Numbered from the stretch's first letter, positions 43,259-51,596 are shown. The stretch: 64,000 nt of DNA from Bradyrhizobium diversitatis (GCF_016031635.1 NZ_JACEGD010000015.1:1-64000), one strand, 5' to 3'. Made by a program: numbers and translations. The notes: generated by a model from the sequence alone, not told the origin.

Positions 43259-43288
43259 AAGGGGCAGAGCCGCAATGCTCTGCCCCTT
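43259..43288 (+). terminator. hairpin terminator after the caspase-like gene
   Basis: A perfect 12-bp stem (43259-43270 with 43277-43288) encloses a 6-nt loop, 24 bp after the stop codon. The T run after it is short (cttctt), so strength is uncertain. Confidence 0.75.
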
Positions 43289-43310
43289 CTTCATGTCAGC
43301 TCTTGAGCAT

Positions 43311-43436
43311 CGTCATTCCGGGATGCGCCGCAAGGCGCAGGCCCGGAATCCATCGGGCGGCAGAGTCGGCGGAGAAATAGATTCTCAGATGCGCAATTGC
43401 GCATCGTAGCTCTCGCTTCGCGTGCCCCGGATGACG
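43311..43436. repeat. extragenic palindrome ('cgtcattccggg...ccccggatgacg')
   Basis: The ends cgtcattccggga and tgccccggatgacg are inverted; gcgcaattgcgc forms an inner palindrome. It abuts the 3' end of the dehydratase gene (stop at 43438). Confidence 0.7.
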
Positions 43437-43437
43437 G

Positions 43438-44421
43438 CTAGGCCACCAGCTCGGCGAACAGATCGGCGTCGACGTTCCCGCCGGAGAGCACGATGACGAC
43501 GTTCTTCCCGGCGACATCGAGGCGTCCCGCGAGCAGCGCGGCAAGGCCCACCGCGCCGCCGGGCTCCACCACGAGCTTGAGTTCGCGATAGGCAAACGCG
43601 ACGGCCGCGCCGACTTCCTTGTCCGATGCCGTGACGCCGCGCGCGAGCAGCTTGCTGTTGATCGCAAAGGTCATCTCGCCGGGCATCAAGGCCATCAGCG
43701 CATCGCAGATGGTGCGGCCCGCCGGTGGATGCGGCTCGCGGTGGCCGGCCGTCAGCGAAATGCCGTGATCGTCGAATGCCTCCGGCTCGGCCACCACGAT
43801 CTCGGCCTGCGGATAGCGCGCCTTCACGGCGGTCGCGACGCCCGCGATCAGGCCGCCGCCTGAGGCCGGCGCCACCACGATATCAGGGGCGAGACCGAGG
43901 CTCGCCATGTCCTCGGCGATCTCGCGGCCGGCGGTGCCCTGCCCTGCGATCACGAAGGGATCGTCATAGGGCTTCACCAGCGTCGCACCGCGCTTCTCGG
44001 CAATGCCGCGCGAGATCGCCTCGCGATCGTCCTTGTCGCGATCGTAGAGCACGACCTCGGCGCCGTAGGATCTGGTGCGCTCGCGCTTCGACAGCGGCGC
44101 GTCCGCCGGCATCACGATGGTGGCCTGCATGTCGAGGATCTTTGCCGCGGCTGCCACGCCCTGGGCATGGTTGCCCGAGGAGAACGCAACCACGCCACCG
44201 GCGCGCTTGTCCTGCGGGATCGAGAACACCTTGTTGAAGGCGCCGCGGAACTTGAACGAGCCGGTGCGCTGGAGCATCTCCGGCTTCAGGAAGACCTTCG
44301 CGCCGACACGCTCGTTGAGCACAGGGAAGGACAACAGCGGGGTGCGGATGGCGTAAGGCGCGATCACGCGCGCTGCGGCATCGATGTCGGCGGGGCCGAC
44401 CGGGAGGAGCTGTTCGGTCAT
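43438..44421 (-). CDS. threonine/serine dehydratase, PLP-dependent (fold type II)
   Basis: The 327-residue enzyme has the PLP lysine in 'QRTGSFKFRGAFNKV' (K58), 'AFSSGNHAQGVAAAAK', the glycine loop 'PASGGGLIAGVA', and a C-terminus ending in the catalytic-domain strand 'VVIVLSGGNVD'. It lacks the ACT-like regulatory domain of biosynthetic IlvA, so it is a catabolic threonine dehydratase, serine dehydratase or serine racemase. Sequence alone does not separate these. The start at 44421 follows the family N-terminus. Confidence 0.87.
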   Translation of the reverse strand: MTEQLLPVGPADIDAAARVIAPYAIRTPLLSFPVLNERVGAKVFLKPEMLQRTGSFKFRGAFNKVFSIPQDKRAGGVVAFSSGNHAQGVAAAAKILDMQATIVMPADAPLSKRERTRSYGAEVVLYDRDKDDREAISRGIAEKRGATLVKPYDDPFVIAGQGTAGREIAEDMASLGLAPDIVVAPASGGGLIAGVATAVKARYPQAEIVVAEPEAFDDHGISLTAGHREPHPPAGRTICDALMALMPGEMTFAINSKLLARGVTASDKEVGAAVAFAYRELKLVVEPGGAVGLAALLAGRLDVAGKNVVIVLSGGNVDADLFAELVA

Positions 44422-44508
44422 GGCGGAATGGTATCGCGGCCGACGAGGCCCCGGCAAGACACCTCCGCGCGAGGATTCCCAAAACGTTCTCGATCGATCG
44501 AGATGGCC

Positions 44509-45567
44509 TTAGGCGACGAAGCGCGGCTGTTCCGTCACGTTCCCGCCGGGCAGCACCGCGCCAACCGCCCTGATGCTGTCGATAAAGATCCGCGCCGAGG
44601 CTTCCCAGGTGTAGTTGGCGGCGAACGCGACGCAGTCCTGCCGACAGACGTCGAGCGCGGCGAAGCAGGCACTGCCCAGATCGTGATCGAGCGCGCCCAC
44701 CGGCGCATCGCCGATCACGTCGCGGGGGCCTTTCACCGGAAAGGCCGCCACCGGCAGCCCGCTGGCGAGCGCTTCCAGGAGGACGAGGCCGAACGTGTCG
44801 GTCTTGCTGGGGAACACGAACACGTCGGCGGCCGCGTAGATGTCCGCCAGCGCCTCGCCCTGCTTCTCGCCGAGGAAGATCGCATCGGGATAGGCCTCCT
44901 CCAGCGAGGCCCGCGCCGGGCCGTCACCGACGATGACCTTGGTGCCGGGCAGATCGAGGTCGAGGAAAGCCTCGAGATTCTTCTCCACCGCGACCCGGCC
45001 CACCGACAGGAACACCGGTGCCGGCAGGCAGAGATCGATGGCACGGGGATGGAACAGGCCGGTATCGACCCCGCGCGGCCACAGCACGACATTGTCGAAA
45101 CCGCGGTCGGTCAGCTCGCTGGCCAGCGCCGGGGTTGCCGCCATCACGGCACGGCTGGGCGCATGGAAACGGCGCAGCGCGTGCCAGATCAGCGAGCCCG
45201 GCACCGGCACGCGGGCGCGGACATATTCCGGGAAGCGGGTGTGGAAGCTGGTCGTGAACGGCAGCTTGCGCTGGCGGCAATAGCGGCGGACCATCAGTCC
45301 GATCGGCCCTTCCGTCGCGATGTGGATGCTGTCCGGACGCGCTTCCTCGATCAACCTTGCGATCCGGGCCGGGCGCGGCATTGCCAGCCGCACGTCGCGA
45401 TAGCTCGGCATCGCGAAGGTGCGGAACGATTGCGGCGTCAGGAACGCGAATTCGACGCCAACACCTTCAACGCTAAGCCCTTTCGCGGCGTCGGCGAGCT
45501 TGGTCAGCGTCCGAACCACACCGTTGACTTGCGGGTGCCAGGCGTCGGTCGCGACCAGGATGCGCAT
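44509..45567 (-). CDS. GT4-type glycosyltransferase, possible glycolipid synthase
   Basis: The 352-residue enzyme is a GT-B glycosyltransferase: N-terminal 'ILVATDAWHPQVNGVVRTL', 'HIATEGPIGLMVRRYC', 'TSFHTRFPEYVRARV', 'VLWPRGVDTGLF', 'FLSVGRVAVEKNLEAFL', and the nucleotide-sugar signature 'PSKTDTFGLVLLEALASGLP'. It is the second gene after a PlcP-like metallophosphoesterase (13 bp gap). In rhizobia and marine bacteria, plcP and a glycosyltransferase (agt) replace phospholipids with glycolipids during phosphate limitation. I infer that role from the pairing; polysaccharide or mannosyl transfer is the alternative. Confidence 0.8.
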   Translation of the reverse strand: MRILVATDAWHPQVNGVVRTLTKLADAAKGLSVEGVGVEFAFLTPQSFRTFAMPSYRDVRLAMPRPARIARLIEEARPDSIHIATEGPIGLMVRRYCRQRKLPFTTSFHTRFPEYVRARVPVPGSLIWHALRRFHAPSRAVMAATPALASELTDRGFDNVVLWPRGVDTGLFHPRAIDLCLPAPVFLSVGRVAVEKNLEAFLDLDLPGTKVIVGDGPARASLEEAYPDAIFLGEKQGEALADIYAAADVFVFPSKTDTFGLVLLEALASGLPVAAFPVKGPRDVIGDAPVGALDHDLGSACFAALDVCRQDCVAFAANYTWEASARIFIDSIRAVGAVLPGGNVTEQPRFVA

Positions 45568-45580
45568 CAGGCGGCCCTTG

Positions 45581-46393
45581 TCATGCAGCTCTTGCCGCGA
45601 CCTGCGGGACCGCCGCCGGCCTTTGCAGATGATCCGCCCAGGTGATGATCTCGAAATGGCCGTCGTCATGCTCGACCAGGGCGGTGCAGCTCTCAACCCA
45701 GTCGCCGCAATTCATGTAGCGGATGCCGGCCTCGTCGCGGATCACGGCGTAGTGGATGTGGCCGCAGATCACGCCGTCGGCATCGTGGCGCCGCGCCTCG
45801 GCGGCGAGCGCCTGCTCGAACGCGCCGATATAGTTGACGGCGTTCTTGACCTTCTGCTTGGCCCATTGCGACAACGACCAATAGGGCACGCCGAACAGGC
45901 GGCGGAAGAAGTTGACGAGGCGATTCATCTGGATCGCGAAGTCGTAGGCCTTGTCGCCGAGATGGGCGAGCCAGCGCGCATTCTGCACCACGAGATCGAA
46001 GATGTCGCCGTGGATGACGAGATAGCGCTTGCCGTCGGTGCCGGTGTGAACCGTGTTCTCGACGACGTCGATGCCGCCGAAATGCGTGCCGTAATAGTTG
46101 CGCAGGAACTCGTCGTGATTGCCGGGGATGTAGATGATCTTGGCGCCCTTGCGCGCCTTGCGCAGCAGCTTCTGGACGAGGTCGTTGTGCGACTGCGGCC
46201 AGTGCCAGCTCGATTTCAGCGCCCAGCCATCGACGATATCGCCGACGAGATAGATCGTGTCGGCATCGTGGTAGCGCAGGAAGTCGAGCAGTAGATCGGC
46301 TTGAGAACCGCGGGCTCCGAGATGGACGTCGGAGATGAACAAGGTGCGAAAGCGCCGCTCCGGGCTCTCGTCACTCACAGCGTAACTTCCCAT
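45581..46393 (-). CDS. metallophosphoesterase, PlcP/LpxH-like
   Basis: The 270-residue calcineurin-type enzyme has the metal motifs 'LFISDVHLGARGSQ', 'YLVGDIVDGWALK', 'IYIPGNHDEFLR', 'LVIHGDIFD' and 'VICGHIHYAVIRD'. This is the UDP-2,3-diacylglucosamine hydrolase-like superfamily, to which the Sinorhizobium phospholipase C PlcP also belongs at about this length. Co-transcription with a glycosyltransferase favours PlcP over LpxH, and alphaproteobacteria usually use LpxI for the LpxH step. The assignment is inferred. An inverted repeat with one Pho-box-like half lies 8 bp upstream. Confidence 0.78.
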   Translation of the reverse strand: MGSYAVSDESPERRFRTLFISDVHLGARGSQADLLLDFLRYHDADTIYLVGDIVDGWALKSSWHWPQSHNDLVQKLLRKARKGAKIIYIPGNHDEFLRNYYGTHFGGIDVVENTVHTGTDGKRYLVIHGDIFDLVVQNARWLAHLGDKAYDFAIQMNRLVNFFRRLFGVPYWSLSQWAKQKVKNAVNYIGAFEQALAAEARRHDADGVICGHIHYAVIRDEAGIRYMNCGDWVESCTALVEHDDGHFEIITWADHLQRPAAVPQVAARAA

Positions 46394-46400
46394 GCGCCAG

Positions 46401-46424
46401 CCTGTAACAATGTCCCGTGACAGG
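46401..46424 (-). promoter_or_regulatory. inverted repeat upstream of the plcP-like gene
   Basis: CCTGTAAC (46401-46408) and GTGACAGG (46417-46424) form 8-bp arms with one mismatch around an 8-nt centre. On the minus strand the first arm reads CTGTCAC, a match to one half of a Pho box, but the second half-site is weak and offset by 2 nt. It lies 8-31 bp upstream of the start. Confidence 0.35.
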
Positions 46425-46539
46425 GGGATGACCGATTGAACCTAGAGGCACCTCAGCTACGAATCAAACTTCGCCTCGCCCTCCCCGCGAATATCAGTCG
46501 CATGCGACAATCAGGCGACACGGCGCCGCAGAAGGTGAT

Positions 46540-46634
46540 CGTCATGCCCGGGCTTGTCCTGGCTTGTCCCGGGCATCCACGTTCTTCGTGCTGCGTGGCA
46601 AGCGTGGATGGCCGGGACAGGCCCGGCCATGACG
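46540..46634. repeat. extragenic palindrome, family D ('cgtcatgcccgggc')
   Basis: cgtcatgcccgggcttgtcc is mirrored by gggacaggcccggccatgacg-type sequence, and gcatccacg by cgtggatg, around an AT-richer centre. It lies between the plcP-like gene and thiD. Confidence 0.75.
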
Positions 46635-46692
46635 ATGTGGGGCTAGCGTGCCCCCAAAGTGCACCGCCGCGGCGCTCCCGCGCGCGGCAGCC

Positions 46693-47493
46693 TCAGTAGA
46701 ACCTGTGGAAATGATGGATCGGCCCATGGCCGTGGCCGACGCTGAAGCGGTCGGCGGCGCCGATCGCGGCGCTGATCCAGGCCTTGGCATTGCGCACGGC
46801 GTTTTCCAGATCCTCGCCCCTGGCCAGTCCCGCAGCGATCGCCGAGGACAGCGAGCAGCCGGTGCCATGGGTGTTGCGGGTGGCGATGCGCGGCGCGGCG
46901 AGCGCGATCGTGCTGTCCGCACCGACCAGATAGTCGATGCTCTCCGCGCCCTCGCCATGCCCGCCCTTGACCAGGACGGCGCGGCAGCCGAGCGCCAGCA
47001 GGCGGCGCCCCTGGCTTTCGATCTCGGCCTCGCTTGCCGCGACCGGCTCGTCGAGCAGAGCCGCGGCCTCCGGCAGGTTGGGCGTGATCACGGCGGCGAG
47101 CGGTATCAGCCTGGTGCGCAGGGCGTCGACGGCTTCCGCAGCCAGCAGGCGGTCGCCGGAGGTCGCGACCATGACGGGATCGAGCACGACGTGCCGGGGC
47201 GCCCAGCGCGACAGCGCGGCGGCGATGGCATCGATGCTGGCGACCTGCGCCACCATGCCGATCTTCACCGCGCCGATGTCGAGATCGGAGAACACCGCAT
47301 CGATCTGTCCGGCGACGAACGCGGCCGGCACCGGGTGGATGCCGGTGACGCCGCGCGTGTTCTGCGCCGTCAGCGCCGTGATCACGGAGGCGCCGTAGAC
47401 GCCGAGCGCGGCAAAGGTCTTCAGGTCCGCCTGGATGCCGGCGCCGCCGCTCGAATCGGAGCCGGCGATGGTGAGTGCGACCGGGGTCGTCAT
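46693..47493 (-). CDS. thiD: hydroxymethylpyrimidine/phosphomethylpyrimidine kinase
   Basis: ThiD phosphorylates HMP and HMP-phosphate in thiamine synthesis. The 266-residue ribokinase-fold protein has 'LTIAGSDSSGGAGIQADLKTF', 'LTAQNTRGV', 'VLDPVMVATSGDRLL', 'ITPNLPEAAALL', 'VLVKGGHG' and the catalytic 'NTHGTGCSLSSAIAAGLA' (first motif shown in part). No other thi genes adjoin it and no TPP riboswitch motif is visible in the 120-bp upstream gap, so it may be a salvage kinase outside the main thi operon. Confidence 0.94.
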   Translation of the reverse strand: MTTPVALTIAGSDSSGGAGIQADLKTFAALGVYGASVITALTAQNTRGVTGIHPVPAAFVAGQIDAVFSDLDIGAVKIGMVAQVASIDAIAAALSRWAPRHVVLDPVMVATSGDRLLAAEAVDALRTRLIPLAAVITPNLPEAAALLDEPVAASEAEIESQGRRLLALGCRAVLVKGGHGEGAESIDYLVGADSTIALAAPRIATRNTHGTGCSLSSAIAAGLARGEDLENAVRNAKAWISAAIGAADRFSVGHGHGPIHHFHRFY

Positions 47494-47527
47494 GACGATT
47501 TTCCGCGTTTTCGAGCCATGATCCGTC

Positions 47528-47567
47528 TTAGCAAGCTCGCGCCGAACCCAGCAAGTTCGCTTGCTAA
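47528..47567. promoter_or_regulatory. alternative hairpins between thiD and the Lrp-domain gene
   Basis: TTAGCAAGC (47528-47536) can pair with GCTTGCTAA (47559-47567), and the inner AGCAAG (47550-47555) can pair with CTTGCT (47560-47565) around a TTCG loop. The two hairpins exclude each other. Alternatively the outer pair is a dyad operator. Confidence 0.4.
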
Positions 47568-47621
47568 ATCCGGCCGGTTTTGGCCTATTAGCCGGAAGAA
47601 TACGCTTTCGGAGTGCCCGCG

Positions 47622-47867
47622 ATGGTTCCCTTCTTCGTCCAGATCAAATGCAAGCTCGGCCAGTCCTATGTGGTCGCCAACGCGCTCGCCGAAGCCGAGA
47701 TCGCCTCCGAGATCTACTCCACGGCCGGCCAATACGACCTGCTGGTGAAGTTCTACGTCGACAAGGACACCGACATCGGCCATTTCGTGAACGAGAAGGT
47801 GCAGGTGCTGCCGGGCATCCAGGACACCCTCACCATCATCACTTTCAAGGCGTTCGGCACCGGTTAG
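47622..47867 (+). CDS. stand-alone Lrp/AsnC ligand-binding (RAM) domain protein
   Basis: The 81-residue protein (ATG at 47622; a GTG at 47613 is an alternative) is a single RAM/AsnC effector domain: 'FFVQIKCKLGQSYVVANAL', 'EIYSTAGQYDLLVKFYVD', 'VLPGIQDTLTIITFKAF'. It lacks the DNA-binding helix-turn-helix. Such stand-alone domains form decamers and may bind amino acids or modulate full-length Lrp proteins. It is a monocistronic gene, convergent with the cytochrome gene, 6 bp apart. Confidence 0.88.
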   Translation: MVPFFVQIKCKLGQSYVVANALAEAEIASEIYSTAGQYDLLVKFYVDKDTDIGHFVNEKVQVLPGIQDTLTIITFKAFGTG

Positions 47868-47873
47868 CTTGAG

Positions 47874-48800
47874 CTAGCTGTCCAGCTTGCGTTTCGGCGG
47901 CGTCGGCCCGTCCACCGGCGGCAGCGATTTGAGGTACTCCGCCATCGCGGCGAGATCCGCGTCCGGCAATTGCGAGATGTTCTTGATCACGCGCGTCATC
48001 GCGCCGCCGGCGCTGTCGCCATCCGGCAATTCACCGGTCTTGAGGAAATAGGCGAGATCCTTCGCGCTCCACTCGCCAAGGCGCTTCTGCGTGATGTTGG
48101 GCACCCATCCCTCACCTTCCGGATTCGGACCGCCGGCAAAGCGCTGGCCGGCGATGATGCCGCCGAGCGCATTGCGCGGGCTGTGGCACTCGGCGCAATG
48201 GCCGAAGCTGTTGACGAGGTAGGCACCGCGATTCCACTGCGGCGACTTGCTGGCGTCGGCGACGAAGGGCTTGCCATCCATGAACAGGAACTTCCAGATG
48301 CCGATGTTGCGCCGGATGTCGAAGGGAAAGCTCACCTCGTGATCACGCACCTTGCCTGCAACCGGCGGCAGCGTTTTCAGATAGGCAAAGAGATCGAGCA
48401 CGTCCTCCCGCCTCGCGTGCTGGTAGGAGGTGTAGGGAAAGGCCGGAAAGTAGTGCTGGCGCGATGGCGAGACCCCGTGCATCACCGCGTTGACGAAATC
48501 GGCGTCCGTCCATTTGCCGATGCCGTCGTTCGGATCGGGTGAGATGTTCGGCGCGTAGAACGTTCCGAACGGCGACTTGATCGCGACGCCGCCACCAAGC
48601 CTGAGGCGATCGGGCTGATTGGGAACGGCATGGCAGGACGCGCAGCCGCCGGCGTTGAACATCACCTCGCCATTGGCGAGATCGGGCGCGCGGCCCGGGA
48701 TGGCGCTCGCAGCCGCCACCACCGGCGCACTGAGCCACCAATAAAGGCCGGCAGCGGCGACCGCGACGAGCAGCGCCACCAGAATTGTTCGTTGCAACAT
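47874..48800 (-). CDS. diheme c-type cytochrome
   Basis: The 308-residue protein (ATG at 48800; a GTG at 48806 is possible) has an N-terminal membrane anchor and two heme c sites, CASCH (C53-C56-H57) and CAECH (about residue 197). It also carries 'YAPNISPDPNDGIGKWTDADF' (in part), 'YFPAFPYTSYQHARREDVLDL' (in part) and 'MAEYLKSLPPV'. This layout is that of the cytochrome subunits of membrane alcohol/aldehyde or hydroxylating dehydrogenases. No dehydrogenase is adjacent; the CoxL-like enzyme at 51.6 kb is a remote candidate. Confidence 0.9.
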   Translation of the reverse strand: MLQRTILVALLVAVAAAGLYWWLSAPVVAAASAIPGRAPDLANGEVMFNAGGCASCHAVPNQPDRLRLGGGVAIKSPFGTFYAPNISPDPNDGIGKWTDADFVNAVMHGVSPSRQHYFPAFPYTSYQHARREDVLDLFAYLKTLPPVAGKVRDHEVSFPFDIRRNIGIWKFLFMDGKPFVADASKSPQWNRGAYLVNSFGHCAECHSPRNALGGIIAGQRFAGGPNPEGEGWVPNITQKRLGEWSAKDLAYFLKTGELPDGDSAGGAMTRVIKNISQLPDADLAAMAEYLKSLPPVDGPTPPKRKLDS

Positions 48801-48955
48801 GCGCACCTATTCACTCGTTGCGGCGAACTTACGACCGATGTCGTCGCGGCTCCAGCCACGAAGAATTTAGCCCGCCCTGGCCGGAGGCCGGAATAAACTG
48901 AAATGCCGGCTGTTGGAAGTTTGGCAGCCCCTTCGGGTTCAACAGGGAGAATCTC

Positions 48956-49372
48956 ATGAACAAGTCCGTCATTGCCGTGTTCGCGCTCGGTGCCGTTGCC
49001 TTTGCAGGGTCCGCCAACGCCGAAAAGCTGAAAGCAACGCTCGACGGCAAGGCCGAGGTGCCGGCGACGACCAGCAGCGCCACCGGAACGGCCGATCTCA
49101 ACTATGATGCCGCCAGCAAGAAACTGTCCTGGACCGTCACCTATTCCGGCCTCTCCGGGCCCGCCACTGCGGCGCATTTCCACGGCCCTGCCGAGGCCGG
49201 CAAGAACGCAGGCGTTGCCGTCCCGATCCCGAACGCGGCCTCGAGCCCGGTCAAGGGCGAAGCGACCCTGACCGACGCGCAGGCCGCCGATCTGCTCGGC
49301 GGCAAGTACTACATCAACATCCACACCGCGGCGAACCCGGGCGGCGAGATCCGGGGACAGGTGACGAAGTAA
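48956..49372 (+). CDS. CHRD-domain secreted protein
   Basis: The 138-residue protein has a signal peptide (NKSVIAVFALGAVAFAGSA, cleavage after 'ANA') and a CHRD domain ('LDGKAEVPATTSSATGTADL', 'LSWTVTYSGLSGPATAAHFH', 'GKYYINIHTAANPGGEIRGQ'). CHRD domains are beta proteins of unknown bacterial function, with conserved His residues that might bind metal. It is a single gene with a strong ribosome site (agggagaatctc) and a hairpin terminator. It is divergent from the diheme cytochrome gene. Confidence 0.92.
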   Translation: MNKSVIAVFALGAVAFAGSANAEKLKATLDGKAEVPATTSSATGTADLNYDAASKKLSWTVTYSGLSGPATAAHFHGPAEAGKNAGVAVPIPNAASSPVKGEATLTDAQAADLLGGKYYINIHTAANPGGEIRGQVTK

Positions 49373-49395
49373 GCCTCGAGGCGCTTCGTCGCGCG

Positions 49396-49429
49396 AAGGC
49401 CGGGCGCTGGAGGGGGCGTCCGGCCTTTT
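49396..49429 (+). terminator. hairpin terminator after the CHRD gene
   Basis: A 12-bp stem with one G-T pair (49396-49407 with 49416-49427) encloses an 8-nt loop, followed by ttc. It also faces the convergent PLP-enzyme gene ending at 49446. Confidence 0.75.
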
Positions 49430-49445
49430 CGATTCCGGTGGGGCG

Positions 49446-50729
49446 TCAAGCCGCGTTCAGCGCCTGCGCGAGGTCGGCGATCAGGTCCGACGGGTTCTCG
49501 ATGCCGATCGACAGTCGGATCGTGGAATCGAGGACGCCGATCTTGCGGCGGATGTCGGCGGGGACGCCGGAATGGGTCATGGTTGCGGGCAGGCTCGCAA
49601 GCGATTCCGTTCCGCCAAGGCTCACCGCCAGCTTGAGGATCTGCAGCGCGTTGAGGAACTTGACCGCCGCCTCCTTGCCGCCTTCGATATCGAAGGAGAA
49701 GGTGGATCCGGCGCCGAGACACTGCCTCGCAAACGCGCGCCCGGCCGGCGAGTCCTCCTCATGATGACCGAGGTAATGGACCTTGGCGACCTTCGGATGA
49801 TCGCGCAGGAAATCCGCCACGAGGCGCGCATTGTCGTTGGCCTTCTCCATCCGCAGGCTCAGCGTCTCCAGCGAGCGGTTGATCATCCAGCAGGAATGCG
49901 GATCGAGCTGGGTCCCGATGGCGCCGCGCAAGGCCTTGATGCCTTTCATGATCGCCTTCGAGCCGAGCGCGGCGCCCGCGATCAGGTCGGAATGACCGCC
50001 GACATATTTGGTCAGCGAATACAGCGACAGGTCCGCGCCATGCTCGATCGGCCGCTGAAACACCGGTCCGAGCAGCGTATTGTCGCAGGCGATGACCGGT
50101 GTGTGCCCCTGCGCCTTTCCGATCGCGTCGGCAACACGGCGGATCATCGCGATGTCGACCAGGCCGTTGGTCGGATTGGCCGGCGTCTCGATCAGGATCA
50201 TCGAGACCCGCCCCTTGCCCATGGCCTCCTCCGCAGCCTGCTTGACCGCCGTCTCGTCGATGCCGTCGGCAAAGCCGACGGCGCCGATCGACAGGCGCGC
50301 AAGCGTGTTCGTCAGCAGGGTTTCCGTCCCGCCATAGAGCGGCTGCGAGTGCAGGATGACGTCGCCGGGGCGAACGAAGGCCAGGATCGTGGTTGAGATG
50401 GCCGCCATGCCGGATGAGAACAGCGCACAACTCTCCGTGCGCTCGTAGATCGCGAGCCTGTCCTCGACGATTTCGCTGTTGGGATGATTGAAGCGCGAAT
50501 AGACGAGGCCCGCGCCCATGCCTTCCGGCGGCTCGCGCCGGCCGGCGACGTAGTCGAAGAAGTCCTGCCCGTCCTCGGCCGTCTTGAACACGAAGGTGGA
50601 GGTCAGAAACACCGGCGGCTTGATGGCGCCTTCGGACAGTTGCGGATCATAGCCATAGGTCAGCATCAAGGTTTCCGGATGCAGCATATGGTTGCCGATA
50701 TGGGTCTTGGACGGAAACGGTTTTGCCAT
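49446..50729 (-). CDS. Cys/Met metabolism PLP enzyme (cystathionine gamma-synthase family)
   Basis: The 427-residue enzyme belongs to the MetB/MetC/MGL family: 'YSRFNHPNSEIVEDRLAIYE' (in part), 'FSSGMAAISTTILAF', 'LYGGTETLL', the PLP lysine in 'YSLTKYVGGHSDLIAG', and 'SLGGTESLASLPATMTHS'. It is longer at the N-terminus than MetB. The start at 50729 is the ATG nearest the family N-terminus. Cystathionine gamma-synthase, beta-lyase or methionine gamma-lyase activity cannot be separated by eye. Confidence 0.87.
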   Translation of the reverse strand: MAKPFPSKTHIGNHMLHPETLMLTYGYDPQLSEGAIKPPVFLTSTFVFKTAEDGQDFFDYVAGRREPPEGMGAGLVYSRFNHPNSEIVEDRLAIYERTESCALFSSGMAAISTTILAFVRPGDVILHSQPLYGGTETLLTNTLARLSIGAVGFADGIDETAVKQAAEEAMGKGRVSMILIETPANPTNGLVDIAMIRRVADAIGKAQGHTPVIACDNTLLGPVFQRPIEHGADLSLYSLTKYVGGHSDLIAGAALGSKAIMKGIKALRGAIGTQLDPHSCWMINRSLETLSLRMEKANDNARLVADFLRDHPKVAKVHYLGHHEEDSPAGRAFARQCLGAGSTFSFDIEGGKEAAVKFLNALQILKLAVSLGGTESLASLPATMTHSGVPADIRRKIGVLDSTIRLSIGIENPSDLIADLAQALNAA

Positions 50730-50919
50730 GGCCTGTCTCGCTGTTGATACAATTCCGCGCCGGGCGTTGGAACTCATGATGTCATGAGGCAGTCAGGCGC
50801 GAGAGGCGCCGGCTCCAACAGCTCACATCGATGCTGCGGCGGCTGGTGCTGAAGATAACCGCTCTCGCGGCGATCCGTCAGGCCTTGCGAATAGAATTCC
50901 TGTTGCTGAACGGCAATGC

Positions 50920-50955
50920 AAAAGAGGGCGAGTGCTTTCGCGACCGCCCTCTTTT
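50920..50955 (-). terminator. strong hairpin terminator after the cytochrome c'-like gene
   Basis: An 11-bp perfect stem (50920-50930 with 50945-50955) has A and T tracts at its ends, so it can terminate in either direction. It lies 50 bp beyond the stop of the gene at 51008-51457. The remaining gap to 50730 shows no gene. Confidence 0.82.
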
Positions 50956-51007
50956 GGTCCTGTAGCCAGATGCAGCGAAGCGCGATCGGGACTGGCTCTA
51001 TGCCCAG

Positions 51008-51457
51008 CTATTTCAACTTCACCCGATAGGTCTCGTGGCATTCGTTGCAGCGATCGTTGATCGTATTATAGGCCGTCTTCAGGCTCGCGACATCCTTGAT
51101 CTTGCCCTTGACGTCGGCGATCGCCTTCTGCACCGGAGGAATCTTGGAGTCGAAATCGGCCTTGTTCTGCCAGATCTTTTGCGATGAACCATAGGTCGCG
51201 TTCACCACGTCCTGCTTGGGATTGATCTCGAAGGTCTTGGCGATCTTCGCGACATCGGCCTCGATGCTGGCGATGGCCTGATCGGCAGCTTTCTTGTCGA
51301 AGGGGATATCGCCCTTGCTCATCTTCTGCAGGACGCCATACTGGTTCTTGGCGATCGATTTCATAAGATTGTCCTGCTGGACGGCAATCTCCTGCTGCGC
51401 CATCACGGCCCCCGCGCCTAGCACAAGGACGCCCGCGACAATCATCGTCCGTTTCAT
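51008..51457 (-). CDS. class II cytochrome c (cytochrome c' type)
   Basis: The 149-residue protein has a signal peptide (MKRTMIVAGVLVLGAGAVMA) and a four-helix body with the heme site near the C-terminus, CNECH (C137, C140, H141), followed by 'ETYRVKLK'. This is the cytochrome c'/c556 arrangement. Such proteins carry electrons in the periplasm or bind NO. No nitrogen-oxide genes are nearby. Confidence 0.9.
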   Translation of the reverse strand: MKRTMIVAGVLVLGAGAVMAQQEIAVQQDNLMKSIAKNQYGVLQKMSKGDIPFDKKAADQAIASIEADVAKIAKTFEINPKQDVVNATYGSSQKIWQNKADFDSKIPPVQKAIADVKGKIKDVASLKTAYNTINDRCNECHETYRVKLK

Positions 51458-51552
51458 TGGCTCGTTTCTCCGGCTCTCGAGATGTTCATGGAATGAGCTT
51501 CACGGGCTTCAGGGGAAGCCGGGACCCATCATGAGACCCATCATGGATAGAA

Positions 51553-51585
51553 CCCCGCGGCGGGCGTTTATTCCCGCCCGCGGGG
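51553..51585 (-). terminator. hairpin terminator after the CoxL-like gene
   Basis: CCCCGCGG-CGGG pairs with CCCGCCCGCGGGG through a stem of about 12 bp with a single bulge, 11 bp beyond the stop codon at 51597. Confidence 0.65.
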
Positions 51586-51596
51586 AAGATCACCGT

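Noticed and set aside
41508..43259. A 583-codon minus-strand frame over the caspase-like gene
   Set aside because: It is composition driven, rich in Arg/His/Asp/Leu, with no motif. The sense strand encodes a signal peptide and an intact caspase dyad.
47494..47621. Possible TPP riboswitch upstream of thiD
   Set aside because: The conserved CTGAGA and ACCTGA-type boxes are not present in the gap on the thiD strand.
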